Positions 27,832 through 36,594 of a stretch of DNA of 64,000 bases are shown one piece after another (position 1 is the first letter of the stretch; each line of letters opens with the position of its first letter). A program made the position numbers and the translations under genes. The DNA is from Pantoea rodasii (lineage in GTDB: Bacteria; Pseudomonadota; Gammaproteobacteria; Enterobacterales; Enterobacteriaceae). The stretch covers positions 124,001 to 188,000 of the forward strand of contig NZ_MLFP01000004.1 in assembly GCF_002095465.1 (NCBI RefSeq), in the 5' to 3' direction. The notes under the pieces are model-generated. The model saw only the letters and a program-made list of their open reading frames with translations, had not been told where the DNA came from and searched no databases.

Positions 27832-29189
27832 TTATGGCAGGGTGACGCGCACCTGCAGGCCAGAGATCTCGCCCTGCAGGTTATGACAGTTCGACAGCGC
27901 GACCTGCATTTGATGCTTCTGCGCCACGCTGCGCACAATCGACAGGCCCAAACCGCTGCCTTGCGCCTGTACATCCGGCGAGCGGGTAAAGCGATCAAAG
28001 GCGCGTTCGATAAAGGATTCTGGCATGCCCGGCCCGTTATCGACGATATCCACCACGGTGCGATTACCCACACGGTGCAGTAACACATCCACCAGGCTGC
28101 CTTCCGGAGTGTGTAACATGGCGTTGCCGATCAGGTTATCGAACAGGCTGCGTAAATCGGATCGACTGGCATGCAGACGGTAGTGAGCCGTGCCGTTAAA
28201 GCCAATATCAATGCCGCGTTTGTCTGCGACCACCATCAACTGCTCAATGCTCTCTTTCAGCACGTCGTCGAGTTCGATGGTTTCAACGGTAGCCACCACC
28301 GACTGATCTTCCTGGCGTGAAATGTTCAGCAACTGAGTGACCAGGTGGCGGGTCCGGGTGACGCCCGCTTCTAACTGATCAAACTGGCGACTGGCTTCGC
28401 CTGGCTGGATATGCTGGCGCAGGTTCTCCAGCTGTAAAGTCACGGCGGTCACCGGCGTGCGTAGCTCATGCGCCGCGTCTTCGAGGAACTGGCGTTGCGA
28501 CGACCAGGCGGCACGCAGCTTATCCAGCAGCGAGTTATACGCATCGACCAGTGGCAGTACTTCATCCGGCAGGCCATTTGGCGAAACCGCGTGCGGGTGC
28601 ATGGTCTCTTGTGCGGCGATTTGCCGCGAAGCGACACGTAAATCCCGCGTAATGGCACGTACCACCAACCAGATCACCAGCAGTGACAGCGGCATCATCA
28701 GCATCAGCGGAATAATGGCGGACAACACCCGTTTCACCATCAGACTCTTCATATAGCCGATGTTGTGCAGCACCTGTATATTGCCGATTTCACTGCCCAG
28801 TTCGCCGGGACGGGTATACACGCGCCAGTCACAGTCATCGCCACAGTCGCCGACTTTTAAATCGGACCAGCCTTTTTCGCCTGTAGCGGGGCACGCAGCG
28901 CCGGCCATGAGCTGGCACGTAGCTGATTATTGGTGTCCCACAGCTGCACGATGTAAGTACTTTTCAATTTCTCTTGCTGCATCACCATCGGCATCAGCGC
29001 GGGCATGCGCTGGCTGGAGGACCACGCATCGGCGATCTTCGCGAGCTGATCGTCCTTCATGGTGCCCATCATGTCGCCGTAGCAGTGATAAAAATACCAG
29101 GTGACGCCGCCAATCATCGCCAGGTGAAGGATCACCAGCGTGGCGAGCAGTTTGTTACGCAGGGAGCGCATAAAGGTGAAAGGTTTCAT
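27832..29189 (-). pseudogene. Sensor histidine kinase, QseC/TctE-like, frameshifted
   Basis: The N-terminal part (29189-28857) has a transmembrane helix (LLATLVILHLAMIGGVTWYF) and the start of a periplasmic domain; the rest (to 27832) has the second helix, a HAMP-like linker, the H-box DAAHELRTPVTAVTLQLENL, the N-box LFDNLIGNAML, DNGPGMP and GSGLGLSIV. The break is at 28873-28877, where five T (A on the coding strand) replace the six needed; restoring one gives APLQAKKGWSDLKVGDC and an intact ~450-residue kinase with a short periplasmic domain. The start ATG 29189 overlaps the response-regulator stop (ATGA), so the two are one operon. The stimulus is unknown. The break may be an assembly error. 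Confidence 0.85.
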
Positions 29190-29845
29190 ATTGCCGGTAC
29201 TCGCCACCCCAGGCCGCGCACGTTGCGAATCGCTTCGTTACCGAGCTTGCGGCGCATACCGTGGATCAGCACATCAACGGCGTTACTGGTGACTTCCTCA
29301 CCCCAGCCGTAGATGCGATTTTCTAATTGTTCGCGCGACAGAATGGCGCCCGGCCGCTCCAGCAGAGCGTAGAGCAGGGCATATTCGCGTGCGGTCAGCT
29401 GTTCACGTTGGCCTTTATACAGCACTTCACGCGTCATCATATCCAGCTGCACATCGCCACTGCCTAACAGGGAATCCGCCGCTCCATGACGACGTCGGGT
29501 GATTGCACGCATCCGCGCCAGTACCTCTTGTAAATCAAAGGGTTTAAGCAAATAGTCATCGGCACCGCTGTCGAGGCCCTGAATGCGCTGTTGCACCGTA
29601 TCACGTGCGGTGAGCACCAGCACCGGCGTCATATCGCCGCGTGTGCGCGCTCGCTTCAGGACATGAATGCCGTCTTCACGCGGTAAACCCAGATCGAGCA
29701 GGACACAAGTGTAGCCACCATCGGCCCAGGCATTCGAGGCATACACGCCATCGCGCACCCAGTCCACTGACCAGCCTGCCGCTTCCAACGCCTGCTGCAA
29801 GTTGGCGCCAATCATTTCATCATCTTCTACCAGCAGCACACGCAT
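29186..29845 (-). CDS. OmpR-family response regulator, QseB/TctD-like
   Basis: A 219-residue two-domain regulator. The receiver has acidic EDD near residues 7-9, the phosphorylated Asp in CVLLDLGLP (about residue 51), Thr in VLTARD and Lys in LLKPFD. The C-terminal winged helix reads LTAREYALLYALLERPGAIL through SNAVDVLIHGMRRKLG and ends VRGLGWRVPAI; the EEVTSNAV stretch is that of QseB. ATG 29845 follows GGAGG by 5-6 bases. First gene of the operon with the sensor kinase. Three CTAATT direct repeats with an 11-base period upstream are likely to be its own binding site. Whether it is QseB, PmrA-like or TctD-like by function cannot be decided. Confidence 0.9.
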   Translation of the reverse strand: MRVLLVEDDEMIGANLQQALEAAGWSVDWVRDGVYASNAWADGGYTCVLLDLGLPREDGIHVLKRARTRGDMTPVLVLTARDTVQQRIQGLDSGADDYLLKPFDLQEVLARMRAITRRRHGAADSLLGSGDVQLDMMTREVLYKGQREQLTAREYALLYALLERPGAILSREQLENRIYGWGEEVTSNAVDVLIHGMRRKLGNEAIRNVRGLGWRVPAI

Positions 29846-29919
29846 AGTGTCCTCCAACGTAACTGAACGCAGTGTAGCGTCAGATAATTAGCCTAGAATT
29901 ACACCCGTTTTCCCTCTTG

Positions 29920-29947
29920 CTAATTCTGCGCTAATTTTCTGCTAATT
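29920..29947. promoter_or_regulatory. Three CTAATT direct repeats, 11-base period: probable response-regulator box
   Basis: CTAATT occurs at 29920, 29931 and 29942, each separated by five bases. OmpR/PhoB-family dimers such as PmrA and QseB bind direct repeats of six bases at 11-base spacing. The site lies 75-100 bases before the response-regulator start and 64-91 before the divergent AraC-type gene, so it could control both. Confidence 0.6.
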
Positions 29948-30010
29948 AAGGGATAAATTTAACGCGCTACAGTGACGGCACTGGACATATTGTCGAAGCA
30001 GGAGGTTCCC

Positions 30011-30379
30011 ATGAATCAGCGCGAGTTTATCCGTAGTTTGCTGGACTGGATTGAAGACAACTTAGGTCACGATTTGCATCTGGATGAAGTAGCTCGCCGT
30101 TCGGGATACTCCCGCTGGCATCTGCAACGTCTGTTCCGTCAGCACACCGGCTTTTCTCTGGCAGAGTATATTCGCCAGCGTCGATTGACCGAGTCCGCGC
30201 TCACGCTGATCAACAGCGATGAGGCGATTTTGCAGGTGGCAATGAGCTACGGCTTTGATACCCAACAGGCGTATACCCGCACCTTCAAAAACTATTTTAG
30301 CGTCACGCCGGGTCAACTGCGTCGTCAACGCCGCGTTGAGCAAGAGCGTTTGCTGTTCCCGCTGGCGGTGGCCAGTTGA
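30011..30379 (+). CDS. Small AraC-family regulator (MarA/SoxS/Rob-size)
   Basis: A 122-residue protein that is only the DNA-binding domain: LDWIEDNLGHDLHLDEVARR leads to the first helix-turn-helix (SGYSRWHLQRLFRQHTGFSL) and ILQVAMSYGFDTQQAYTRTF is the second, ending with VTPGQLRRQ. Length and domain content are those of MarA, SoxS and PqrA, monomeric activators of efflux and stress genes. ATG 30011 is chosen because GGAGG lies 5 bases upstream. It is divergent from the QseBC-like operon; a shared regulatory box lies between. Target genes are unknown, though two efflux-type MFS genes are within a few kb. Confidence 0.88.
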   Translation: MNQREFIRSLLDWIEDNLGHDLHLDEVARRSGYSRWHLQRLFRQHTGFSLAEYIRQRRLTESALTLINSDEAILQVAMSYGFDTQQAYTRTFKNYFSVTPGQLRRQRRVEQERLLFPLAVAS

Positions 30380-30412
30380 TCGATGACGCTGAGAGTGATC
30401 CGTGCAGGAGAC

Positions 30413-30474
30413 GTAGCGGCGCAATTTATTGCGCAGTGAATCGCGAAGGGATTGCGCGATAAATTACGCCGCTC
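30413..30474. repeat. GTAGCGGCGC-type palindromic repeat, copy E
   Basis: GTAGCGGCGCAATTTATTGC at 30413-30432 and GCGCGATAAATTACGCCGCT at 30454-30473 form a long imperfect stem with a ~20-base loop. It follows the AraC-type gene and may end its transcript. Confidence 0.75.
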
Positions 30475-30559
30475 CGCAATGTGCGCTGATTAAATTCGGT
30501 GCTTATTGCTGCTTTTACTTTTAAGCTGCTGTTCTCACTTCTTTATCCCGCCAGAGAAC

Positions 30560-31450
30560 ATGGACAACAGCGATAATCTCACCGCCATGATGCTGTTTGC
30601 GCGTGTGGTTGAACGACAAAGCTTCAGCGAAGCCGCGCGAACCCTTGGTGTTTCCAAATCGCATGTCAGCCGTGAAATTGCCCGGCTGGAAGTGCGGCTT
30701 GGCATCAAGTTGTTGCAGCGCACCACGCGCAAAGTGGCGTTAACCGAGCTGGGTCAGGCGTACTATCCATTCTGTACGCGGATGCTGGAAGAGATGCACC
30801 GGGCTGACGCTTTTGTGCAGCAGGTTCATCAACTGCCTGCAGGCAACGTGCGCTTGCAGGCACCGATTACCTATGGCTGCCAGTGCGTTGTTCCCACTCT
30901 GAATGACTTTATCCGCCGTCATATTCATATCAACGTCGATCTCGAATTGACCACCAGTGACGATCCACAACCCAGCGCAGACGTGGCGATAGTCATCCGT
31001 GCGCGGCCGCCGGAAGTGGCCAATTACCGTGAGCTGAGCACCATTGAATGGGGCTTATACGCCACGCCTGATTATCTGGCATCGCATCCCACTATTGACC
31101 ATCCTGAACGCCTGACGCGGCATGATTTATTGCTGTTCCACGGGCCTGCGCACACCGCGGCACTGCCGTTTCGGCGCGACAAACAGCGGCTGGCGCTGGA
31201 CGTGCACAGCCGTTTTCGCGCCAACAACAGCATGGCGCTGCTGAATGCAGCTCTGGCGGGCACCGGCATCGCTTATCTCCCAGCCTATATGACGCAAGAG
31301 GCGCTGGGACGCGGCGAGATCCAGCAGGTGCTTGCGGAATGGCAGATGGACCGCCTGCACAGCTATCTGCTTCTCAAGGAACAACCGCAACCTTCATCAC
31401 CCGTGACGTTACTGTGTGATGCATTGATCACGGCGCTCAGCGGCAACTGA
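30560..31450 (+). CDS. LysR-family transcriptional regulator
   Basis: A 296-residue LTTR. The winged HTH is LTAMMLFARVVERQSFSEAA with RTLGVSKSHVSREIARLEVR and LLQRTTRKVALTELGQAYYP. The effector domain is of the CrgA/DmlR-like branch (QLPAGNVRLQAPITYGCQCV, FRANNSMALLNAALAGTGIA). ATG 30560 is preferred; the open frame 5' of it encodes a run of Leu and Cys with no homology. It lies 110 bases upstream of, and on the same strand as, an MdtG-like exporter that it may control. Between them ATTGTTG and CAACAAT (31450-31471) form a perfect 7-bp inverted repeat. The effector is unknown. Confidence 0.87.
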   Translation: MDNSDNLTAMMLFARVVERQSFSEAARTLGVSKSHVSREIARLEVRLGIKLLQRTTRKVALTELGQAYYPFCTRMLEEMHRADAFVQQVHQLPAGNVRLQAPITYGCQCVVPTLNDFIRRHIHINVDLELTTSDDPQPSADVAIVIRARPPEVANYRELSTIEWGLYATPDYLASHPTIDHPERLTRHDLLLFHGPAHTAALPFRRDKQRLALDVHSRFRANNSMALLNAALAGTGIAYLPAYMTQEALGRGEIQQVLAEWQMDRLHSYLLLKEQPQPSSPVTLLCDALITALSGN

Positions 31451-31560
31451 TTGTTGTTTACTGGCAACAATACGGCGCTGGCTGGCAAATATCCTTCTTA
31501 CCCTGTTTTCTGCGCTTCACCACTGTTAGCCTGCTAAAAAAGCAAAAACAGGGAATCACT

Positions 31561-32772
31561 ATGTCGCAATCTTCAACCGTGTTAGCGCCTGAGCAGCAAC
31601 ACTGGAAGCGTAATTTGTTTGTCTGCGTGCTGGGATCGTTCAGCACCATCGTGGCGATGACGTTACTGCTGCCGTTTCTGCCGCTTTATGTGCAGCAGCT
31701 TGGCGTGCAGGAGCCGGCCGCGATTGCGCGCTGGTCGGGTGCTGCGTATGGCGCGACTTTCCTCAGTGCTGCGTTAACCGCGCCGCTGTGGGGCAAGCTG
31801 GCGGATCGCTATGGCCGCAAACTGATGTTGATCCGTGCCAGCCTCGGCATGGCAATTGCTATGTCGCTGATTGGCATGGCGACCGCGCCGTGGCAGCTGG
31901 TGGCGCTGCGTTTGCTGGCAGGATTGCTGGGCGGTTATGCATCCGGCTCCACCATTTTGGTGGCGGCGCAAACCCCGAAAGAGCAGACCGGCTGGGCGCT
32001 GGGCATGCTGTCATCCGGCATTATGGCGGGCAACGTGGTAGGGCCACTGCTCGGCGGGGTATTGCCACCGCTGATTGGCATTCGTCATACCTTCTGGCTG
32101 ACCGGTGCGGTGATTTTCCTCGCCTTCCTTGCCACCACCTTTTTGTTGAAAGAAGCACCGCGTCAGCCGGGTAAAAAGGCAGCCTCAAGCCCGGTGGCAG
32201 GCGAACAATCAGTGAATTTACCCGTGGTACGGCTGATGTGGTTGTCTGGCATGCTGCTGATCTTCGCCAATATGTCGATTGAACCGATTATCACGTTATA
32301 TATCGGCCAGTTCGTGCAGGGCGATCATGCGATTACGGTAACGGCCGGCGTAGTGATGGCGGCTGCCGCGCTGGGCAGTATTCTCTCAGCACCCCGGCTG
32401 GGGCGTTTGGCCGATCGGGTGGGGCATGCTCGCGTATTGGTGTATGGCCTGGTGGCCTGTGCGGTGTTGCTCATTCCGCAGGCGTTTATTACTCAAGCCT
32501 GGCAATTAGTGGTGCTGCGATTCCTGATGGGCATGGCGCTGGGCGGTTTGATGCCGTGCGTCACGGCGCTGATTCGCCACAATGTGCCGCAGGGGCAGGT
32601 GGGGAAAATGCTGGGCTATTCGACTTCGGCACAATACGTTGGCCAGGTTTCCGGCCCACTGTTCGGTGGTTTTGTCGGCGGCGCCTTCGGCATGCAGCCG
32701 GTATTTCTTGCCACCTGTGTGATTATGGCGCTATGCGCGCTGTTAAATGCGCGAGTGTTAAAGAAACCGTAG
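31561..32772 (+). CDS. MFS drug exporter, MdtG-like
   Basis: A 403-residue 12-helix antiporter. Motif A is GKLADRYGRKLMLIRASLGM between helices 2 and 3, and its second-half counterpart is GRLADRVGHARVLV. GMLSSGIMAGNVVGPLLGGV in helix 5 is the antiporter motif C that marks the DHA1 drug-efflux group. WKRNLFVCVLGSF at the start and the overall length fit E. coli MdtG (YceE), which gives resistance to fosfomycin and deoxycholate; the identity looks only moderate, so the substrate is left open. GGGAATCACT precedes ATG 31561. Converges on gcd with a strong terminator between. Confidence 0.87.
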   Translation: MSQSSTVLAPEQQHWKRNLFVCVLGSFSTIVAMTLLLPFLPLYVQQLGVQEPAAIARWSGAAYGATFLSAALTAPLWGKLADRYGRKLMLIRASLGMAIAMSLIGMATAPWQLVALRLLAGLLGGYASGSTILVAAQTPKEQTGWALGMLSSGIMAGNVVGPLLGGVLPPLIGIRHTFWLTGAVIFLAFLATTFLLKEAPRQPGKKAASSPVAGEQSVNLPVVRLMWLSGMLLIFANMSIEPIITLYIGQFVQGDHAITVTAGVVMAAAALGSILSAPRLGRLADRVGHARVLVYGLVACAVLLIPQAFITQAWQLVVLRFLMGMALGGLMPCVTALIRHNVPQGQVGKMLGYSTSAQYVGQVSGPLFGGFVGGAFGMQPVFLATCVIMALCALLNARVLKKP

Positions 32773-32853
32773 TAGCGCAATGCATGGTGCTTCGAACAGC
32801 CATTAGCGTCGTCATAACGACGCGATACGCCGGAGCGCAGGCACTGAGACAAT

Positions 32854-32882
32854 AAAAAAGGCGGGCTTCGCAGCCCGCCTTT
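32854..32882 (-). terminator. Rho-independent terminator of gcd
   Basis: AAGGCGGGCT, loop TCGC, AGCCCGCCTT: ten perfect pairs (32858-32881). The A-run at 32854-32859 is read as U-run on the minus strand, as expected 20 bases after the gcd stop. It may also stop the convergent MFS transcript less well. Confidence 0.85.
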
Positions 32883-32901
32883 GTCACATCAAACCAGAAA
32901 C

Positions 32902-35292
32902 TTATTTAGCATCTGGCAGTGCGTAGGCAATCACATAATCGCCCAGCTTGGTGCCAAACGAACCGTGACCACCCGCAGCAATGACAACGTACTGCTTGCC
33001 ATCCACTTCATAGGTCATCGGTGTTGCCTGACCGCCCGCTGGCAGACGTGCCTGCCACAGCAGTTCACCGGTGTTGGTGTCAAATCCACGCAGATAGTTA
33101 TCCGCGGTTGCACCGATGAAGAACACGTTACCGGCCGTGGTAATTGGGCCGCCCAGCATTGGCATACCCATTTTGAACGGAACCGGAACCGGTGCGCTGT
33201 CGCGAACGGTACCGATACGTTTTTTCCACACGGTTTCGTTGGTTTTCAGGTCAACCGCAGAGACATAGCCCCACGCCGGTTGTTTACATGGCAGACCCAA
33301 CGGAGACAGGAACGGATTCAGTTCCACACCGTACGGCACACCGTACTGTGGCTGGATACCGGTTTCCGTGCCTGAACCGCCTTTGTCATCGGCTGGTGGC
33401 TCGATCGGGTTACCCGGACCGCGTGGCACCAGTTTAGAGACAAACGGCAACGCCATTGGGTTAGCAATCGCGATCTGGCGATGAGGATCCACCGCGATAC
33501 CGCCCCATTCGAACATACCGAGGTTACCTGGGAACACCAGCGTCCCCTGCTCAGACGGCGGCGTGAACGGACCTTCGTAGCGCAGACGCTTGAAGATCAC
33601 GCGGCACACCAACTGGTCGAACATGGTCGCGCCCCACATGTCCTTGTCCGTCAGATTATTCTTCGGACGGAAGGTCAGTTCGGAGTACGGCTGAGTCGGA
33701 GAGACGTGGTCACCTTTCGCGGCGCCCTGTGGCACAGGGGTTTCCGGTGCTGGAACCACTGGCTTGCCGGTACGACGATCCAGTACAAAGATGTTACCGG
33801 TTTTGGCCGGGGCATAAATCACCGGAACGGTGTTGCCATCTTTGTCAGTGATATCGGCCAGCGTCGGTTGTGACGGCAGGTCCATATCCCACAGATCGTG
33901 ATGCACGGTCTGATATGACCACACCAGCTTGCCGGTGGTGGCGTTCAGTGCCAGTACGCTGCTCGCGAAACGTTCCTGATCAGGCGTGCGGTTACCGCCC
34001 CAGATATCGGGAGTGGTGACGCCCATCGGCAGGAATACGGTATCCAGTTTCGGATCGTACACCGCCGGTGCCCAGGAGTTAGGCGAGTTCATGGTGAAGG
34101 TGTGTTCATCATCTGGAATCGCGTTTGGATCTTTCGCGCCCGGATCGAACACCCACAGCAGTTTACCGGTGTTAACGTCGAAGCCACGGATGGCGCCTGA
34201 CGGCTCACGGGTGGAGTAGTTGTCGGTAACCGCACCGGCAATCACGATAGTGGTGTCCGTGATGATCGGTGGTGAAGTCGGCTCATACTGACCTGGGGTC
34301 AGCACCGGCTGTTTGTGCTGCAGATCCAGTTCACCGTTGTTGCCGAATGCGGCACAACGCTCACCGGTTTCCGCATCCAGCGCGAACAGACGGCCATCAT
34401 TTACCGGCAGGTAAATGCGGCGTGAGCACAGCGCAGGTTGGGTGTTAGAGGCATCAGCTGCAGCAGGAACTTCATGGTAAGAAACACCACGACAGGTCAC
34501 ATGCTGGAAGGTTGGATTCGGCTTCAGGCCCGGATCAAACTTCCACTTCTGCTTACCGGTTTTCGCATCCAGCGCAAACAGAATTTGGTGCGGTGAGCAA
34601 AGATACAAGGTGTCGCGGATTTTAATCGGCGTCACTTCGTCGGTGATTTCACCTGGGTCGTTCGGGGTTTTCAGATCGCCAGTCTGGAACTGCCAGGCAA
34701 CCTGCAACTCTTTCACGTTACCGCTGTTGATCTGCTTCAGTGGAGAGAAGCGAGTACCCTGTTGGTCACGTGCATATGCAGGCCAGTCAGCGTCCTTGAT
34801 GTTGCTCAGAGGCTGCGCTTGCGGTGCATTATCTGCCGCCGCTGGAATCTCACCATTCAGCTCCTGCGGATCGTGGAACACTGCCCACGCCAGCACCAGT
34901 ACGCTAGCAATCAGCGCCACGGCCATCAGACCTAACGCGCCTTTACCTGCGTGGTTCAAACCGCGATACACAAACGGCAGAATCAGCCAGATGCCGAAGA
35001 TCACCAGCACATCGGTACGTGGTGCCAGCGCCCAGAAGTCGAAACCGACTTCCCACACGCCCCACACCAGCGTTGCCAACAACAGCAGTGCATACAGCAT
35101 GATTGCTGCGCCGCTACGGCGCCACAGCAGAACAGCGGTGATCAACATAATCACACCGCCAATAACGTAGTACCAGGAACCACCAATTGCGGCTAGCCAT
35201 ACACCGCCTACCAGCATAAACGCGCCCGTGAGCAGTGTGAACAGCACCGTCAAAAAGCGAATCACGCCAAAAGATGAGGAAGCTTTCCCCAT
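32902..35292 (-). CDS. gcd: Membrane-bound PQQ-dependent glucose dehydrogenase Gcd
   Basis: Oxidises glucose to gluconolactone at the periplasmic face and passes electrons to ubiquinone. The protein has 796 residues, the same length as E. coli Gcd. The first ~145 residues hold five membrane helices (for example YYVIGGVIMLITAVLLWRRS); the rest is the PQQ beta-propeller, with TCRGVSYHE (His near 262), DMDLPSQPTLADI (catalytic Asp region near 466), GNIFVLDRRTGKPV and YVVIAAGGHGSFGTKLGDYV. ATG 35292 follows AGAGG by 8 bases; the open frame before it is unlike Gcd. Monocistronic. An inverted repeat lies 45-70 bases upstream. PQQ must come from elsewhere, since no pqq genes are in the window. Its product is the substrate for the gluconate dehydrogenase at 12.9-16.7 kb. 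Confidence 0.97.
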   Translation of the reverse strand: MGKASSSFGVIRFLTVLFTLLTGAFMLVGGVWLAAIGGSWYYVIGGVIMLITAVLLWRRSGAAIMLYALLLLATLVWGVWEVGFDFWALAPRTDVLVIFGIWLILPFVYRGLNHAGKGALGLMAVALIASVLVLAWAVFHDPQELNGEIPAAADNAPQAQPLSNIKDADWPAYARDQQGTRFSPLKQINSGNVKELQVAWQFQTGDLKTPNDPGEITDEVTPIKIRDTLYLCSPHQILFALDAKTGKQKWKFDPGLKPNPTFQHVTCRGVSYHEVPAAADASNTQPALCSRRIYLPVNDGRLFALDAETGERCAAFGNNGELDLQHKQPVLTPGQYEPTSPPIITDTTIVIAGAVTDNYSTREPSGAIRGFDVNTGKLLWVFDPGAKDPNAIPDDEHTFTMNSPNSWAPAVYDPKLDTVFLPMGVTTPDIWGGNRTPDQERFASSVLALNATTGKLVWSYQTVHHDLWDMDLPSQPTLADITDKDGNTVPVIYAPAKTGNIFVLDRRTGKPVVPAPETPVPQGAAKGDHVSPTQPYSELTFRPKNNLTDKDMWGATMFDQLVCRVIFKRLRYEGPFTPPSEQGTLVFPGNLGMFEWGGIAVDPHRQIAIANPMALPFVSKLVPRGPGNPIEPPADDKGGSGTETGIQPQYGVPYGVELNPFLSPLGLPCKQPAWGYVSAVDLKTNETVWKKRIGTVRDSAPVPVPFKMGMPMLGGPITTAGNVFFIGATADNYLRGFDTNTGELLWQARLPAGGQATPMTYEVDGKQYVVIAAGGHGSFGTKLGDYVIAYALPDAK

Positions 35293-35336
35293 AATATTAA
35301 CCTCTTTCTTTGCCATAAACTTAAAAGGAAACAACG

Positions 35337-35361
35337 CATTGGGTTGTTTCCCGACATAGAG
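35337..35361. promoter_or_regulatory. Inverted repeat in the gcd upstream region
   Basis: GGAAACAAC (35337-35345) and GTTGTTTCC (35353-35361) are perfect 9-bp arms with a 7-base spacer. It could be an operator or a leader hairpin. The rest of the 283 bases between gcd and the next gene is AT-rich and without a gene. Confidence 0.5.
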
Positions 35362-35565
35362 TACGAAGTGACTTAACATGTTCGATCAGAGCGCTTCCGT
35401 TACGCCAGATGATCCCTTTGCGTTAAATTTTATCTTAAAAACGTTAACGGGTTTGATTTTTTTAGTGCTTTGCACTTGTGGAATGGTAGTAGTGCGACAT
35501 TTTATGAGGAGATTAACGTATAAAGCCCGAAGAGATCGGGCCATAACGCCGAGGCGTGGAATTTT

Positions 35566-35581
35566 GTGTAAACGTTTACAC
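35566..35581. promoter_or_regulatory. Perfect 16-bp palindrome of LacI-family operator type
   Basis: GTGTAAACGTTTACAC is self-complementary with the central CG expected for LacI/GalR-family operators. It overlaps the stop codon of the gene at 35576-36175 and lies 274 bases before gcd. Confidence 0.45.
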
Positions 35582-36175
35582 TTCAAACAGGGTACTGCTG
35601 GTGCGCAGCTCCTGCCAGCCAGAGAGTTGAAGTTCGCTGTACGCTGCAACGGGAAGGGACAACTGTTGTGTGCGTAATATCACCTCCGCTTCTCTTTCCC
35701 GACAAGATCCCAGCAGGAATGGAAAGCTGAACTTGAGATAATTGTCGTTGAAGAATTCGTCAGTCAACACAATCCCGCTAAAGGGAAATGACGCAATATT
35801 CTGCCAGCAGGTTCCCGGCGGCGCTAAATCATAAAGCCAGAACGAGAAATGCTGTGCGGCCTCTCTTAACGCCTTATCTCCCTTAACTAAACTGGCGTAA
35901 TTGATGGCTAAACGCACATTCTCCATTTGCAGGCTGGAATAATTTTCCGGTGCCTGTAAAAAGCGCATCAGACTATTTCCCGCTAAAGGGATAATTATTA
36001 ATTCAGGCGTATCGGGCAACTGATTGTGCAGTGAAATTATGTTGCTTCCGTTAAGTAATGCTGTGCTTTCCTGTTCACAATGCATAAAGGGTGCTGAATA
36101 ACAGACACCGGTCAGTGCACCGTCGAAGCGACGGATACGCTCAGTAACATAAGGATTGTATGAACTGTTTTCCAT
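35576..36175 (-). CDS. Hypothetical protein, 199 residues
   Basis: I do not recognise this protein. It starts MENSSYNPYVTERIRRFDGA and has no signal peptide or clear membrane helix; it is mixed polar and hydrophobic with many Phe and Leu (ELIIIPLAGNSLMRFLQAPE, FSFWLYDLAPPGTCWQNIAS), suggesting a globular cytosolic fold. Base composition is visibly more AT-rich than its neighbours, as is its 419-base upstream region, which hints at acquisition by transfer. It lies on the same strand as gcd, 283 bases upstream of it, and is divergent from an MFS gene. The stop codon lies in a 16-bp palindrome. That the frame is 600 bases long in AT-rich DNA makes it likely to be a real gene. Confidence 0.65.
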   Translation of the reverse strand: MENSSYNPYVTERIRRFDGALTGVCYSAPFMHCEQESTALLNGSNIISLHNQLPDTPELIIIPLAGNSLMRFLQAPENYSSLQMENVRLAINYASLVKGDKALREAAQHFSFWLYDLAPPGTCWQNIASFPFSGIVLTDEFFNDNYLKFSFPFLLGSCREREAEVILRTQQLSLPVAAYSELQLSGWQELRTSSTLFEV

Positions 36176-36518
36176 TTATCTCTGCGAATAAATTAATTAA
36201 CTGGAACGTCTTAATTATTATAAGGACGGCAAGGTGGCTGTGATCTTTACGCTTCCAATATAGACCGATTTGTTTGTAAAAATCACCTTTTTTAGCTGTT
36301 TCTGATAGAGAGATATCAGCAATCAGAAAGGCATTAATTAAATTGTTATTGGAACTTCTGGAATGATTCGGATATTTTCAGGATAAAACAATCAGCCTGC
36401 TAATATTCAGAACTCTATGCTTAGTTAAATTATGGATAAGCAACTGTTTTTAAAGCGCACGGCTAGCCATTGCCTGCACGCCTAAGATGCCGCACTCTGT
36501 GGCCGGAAAAAGATAAAG

Positions 36519-36565
36519 AGAGCCGGAAAACGGCTTTTCACCAGGTTGGTGCAATGACGCCAACC
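36519..36565 (+). promoter_or_regulatory. Two hairpins in the leader of the MFS gene
   Basis: AGCCGGAAAACGGCTTTT (about 36521-36538) is a 5-bp stem followed by T residues, and GGTTGGTG-CAATGA-CGCCAACC (36544-36565) is a second stem of 7-8 pairs. They lie 30-75 bases before the start at 36595 and could act as attenuator or operator. Nothing else stands out in 36176-36594, an AT-rich divergent spacer. Confidence 0.35.
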
Positions 36566-36594
36566 AAAATGTTGATTTAGGATGGGATAAAACT

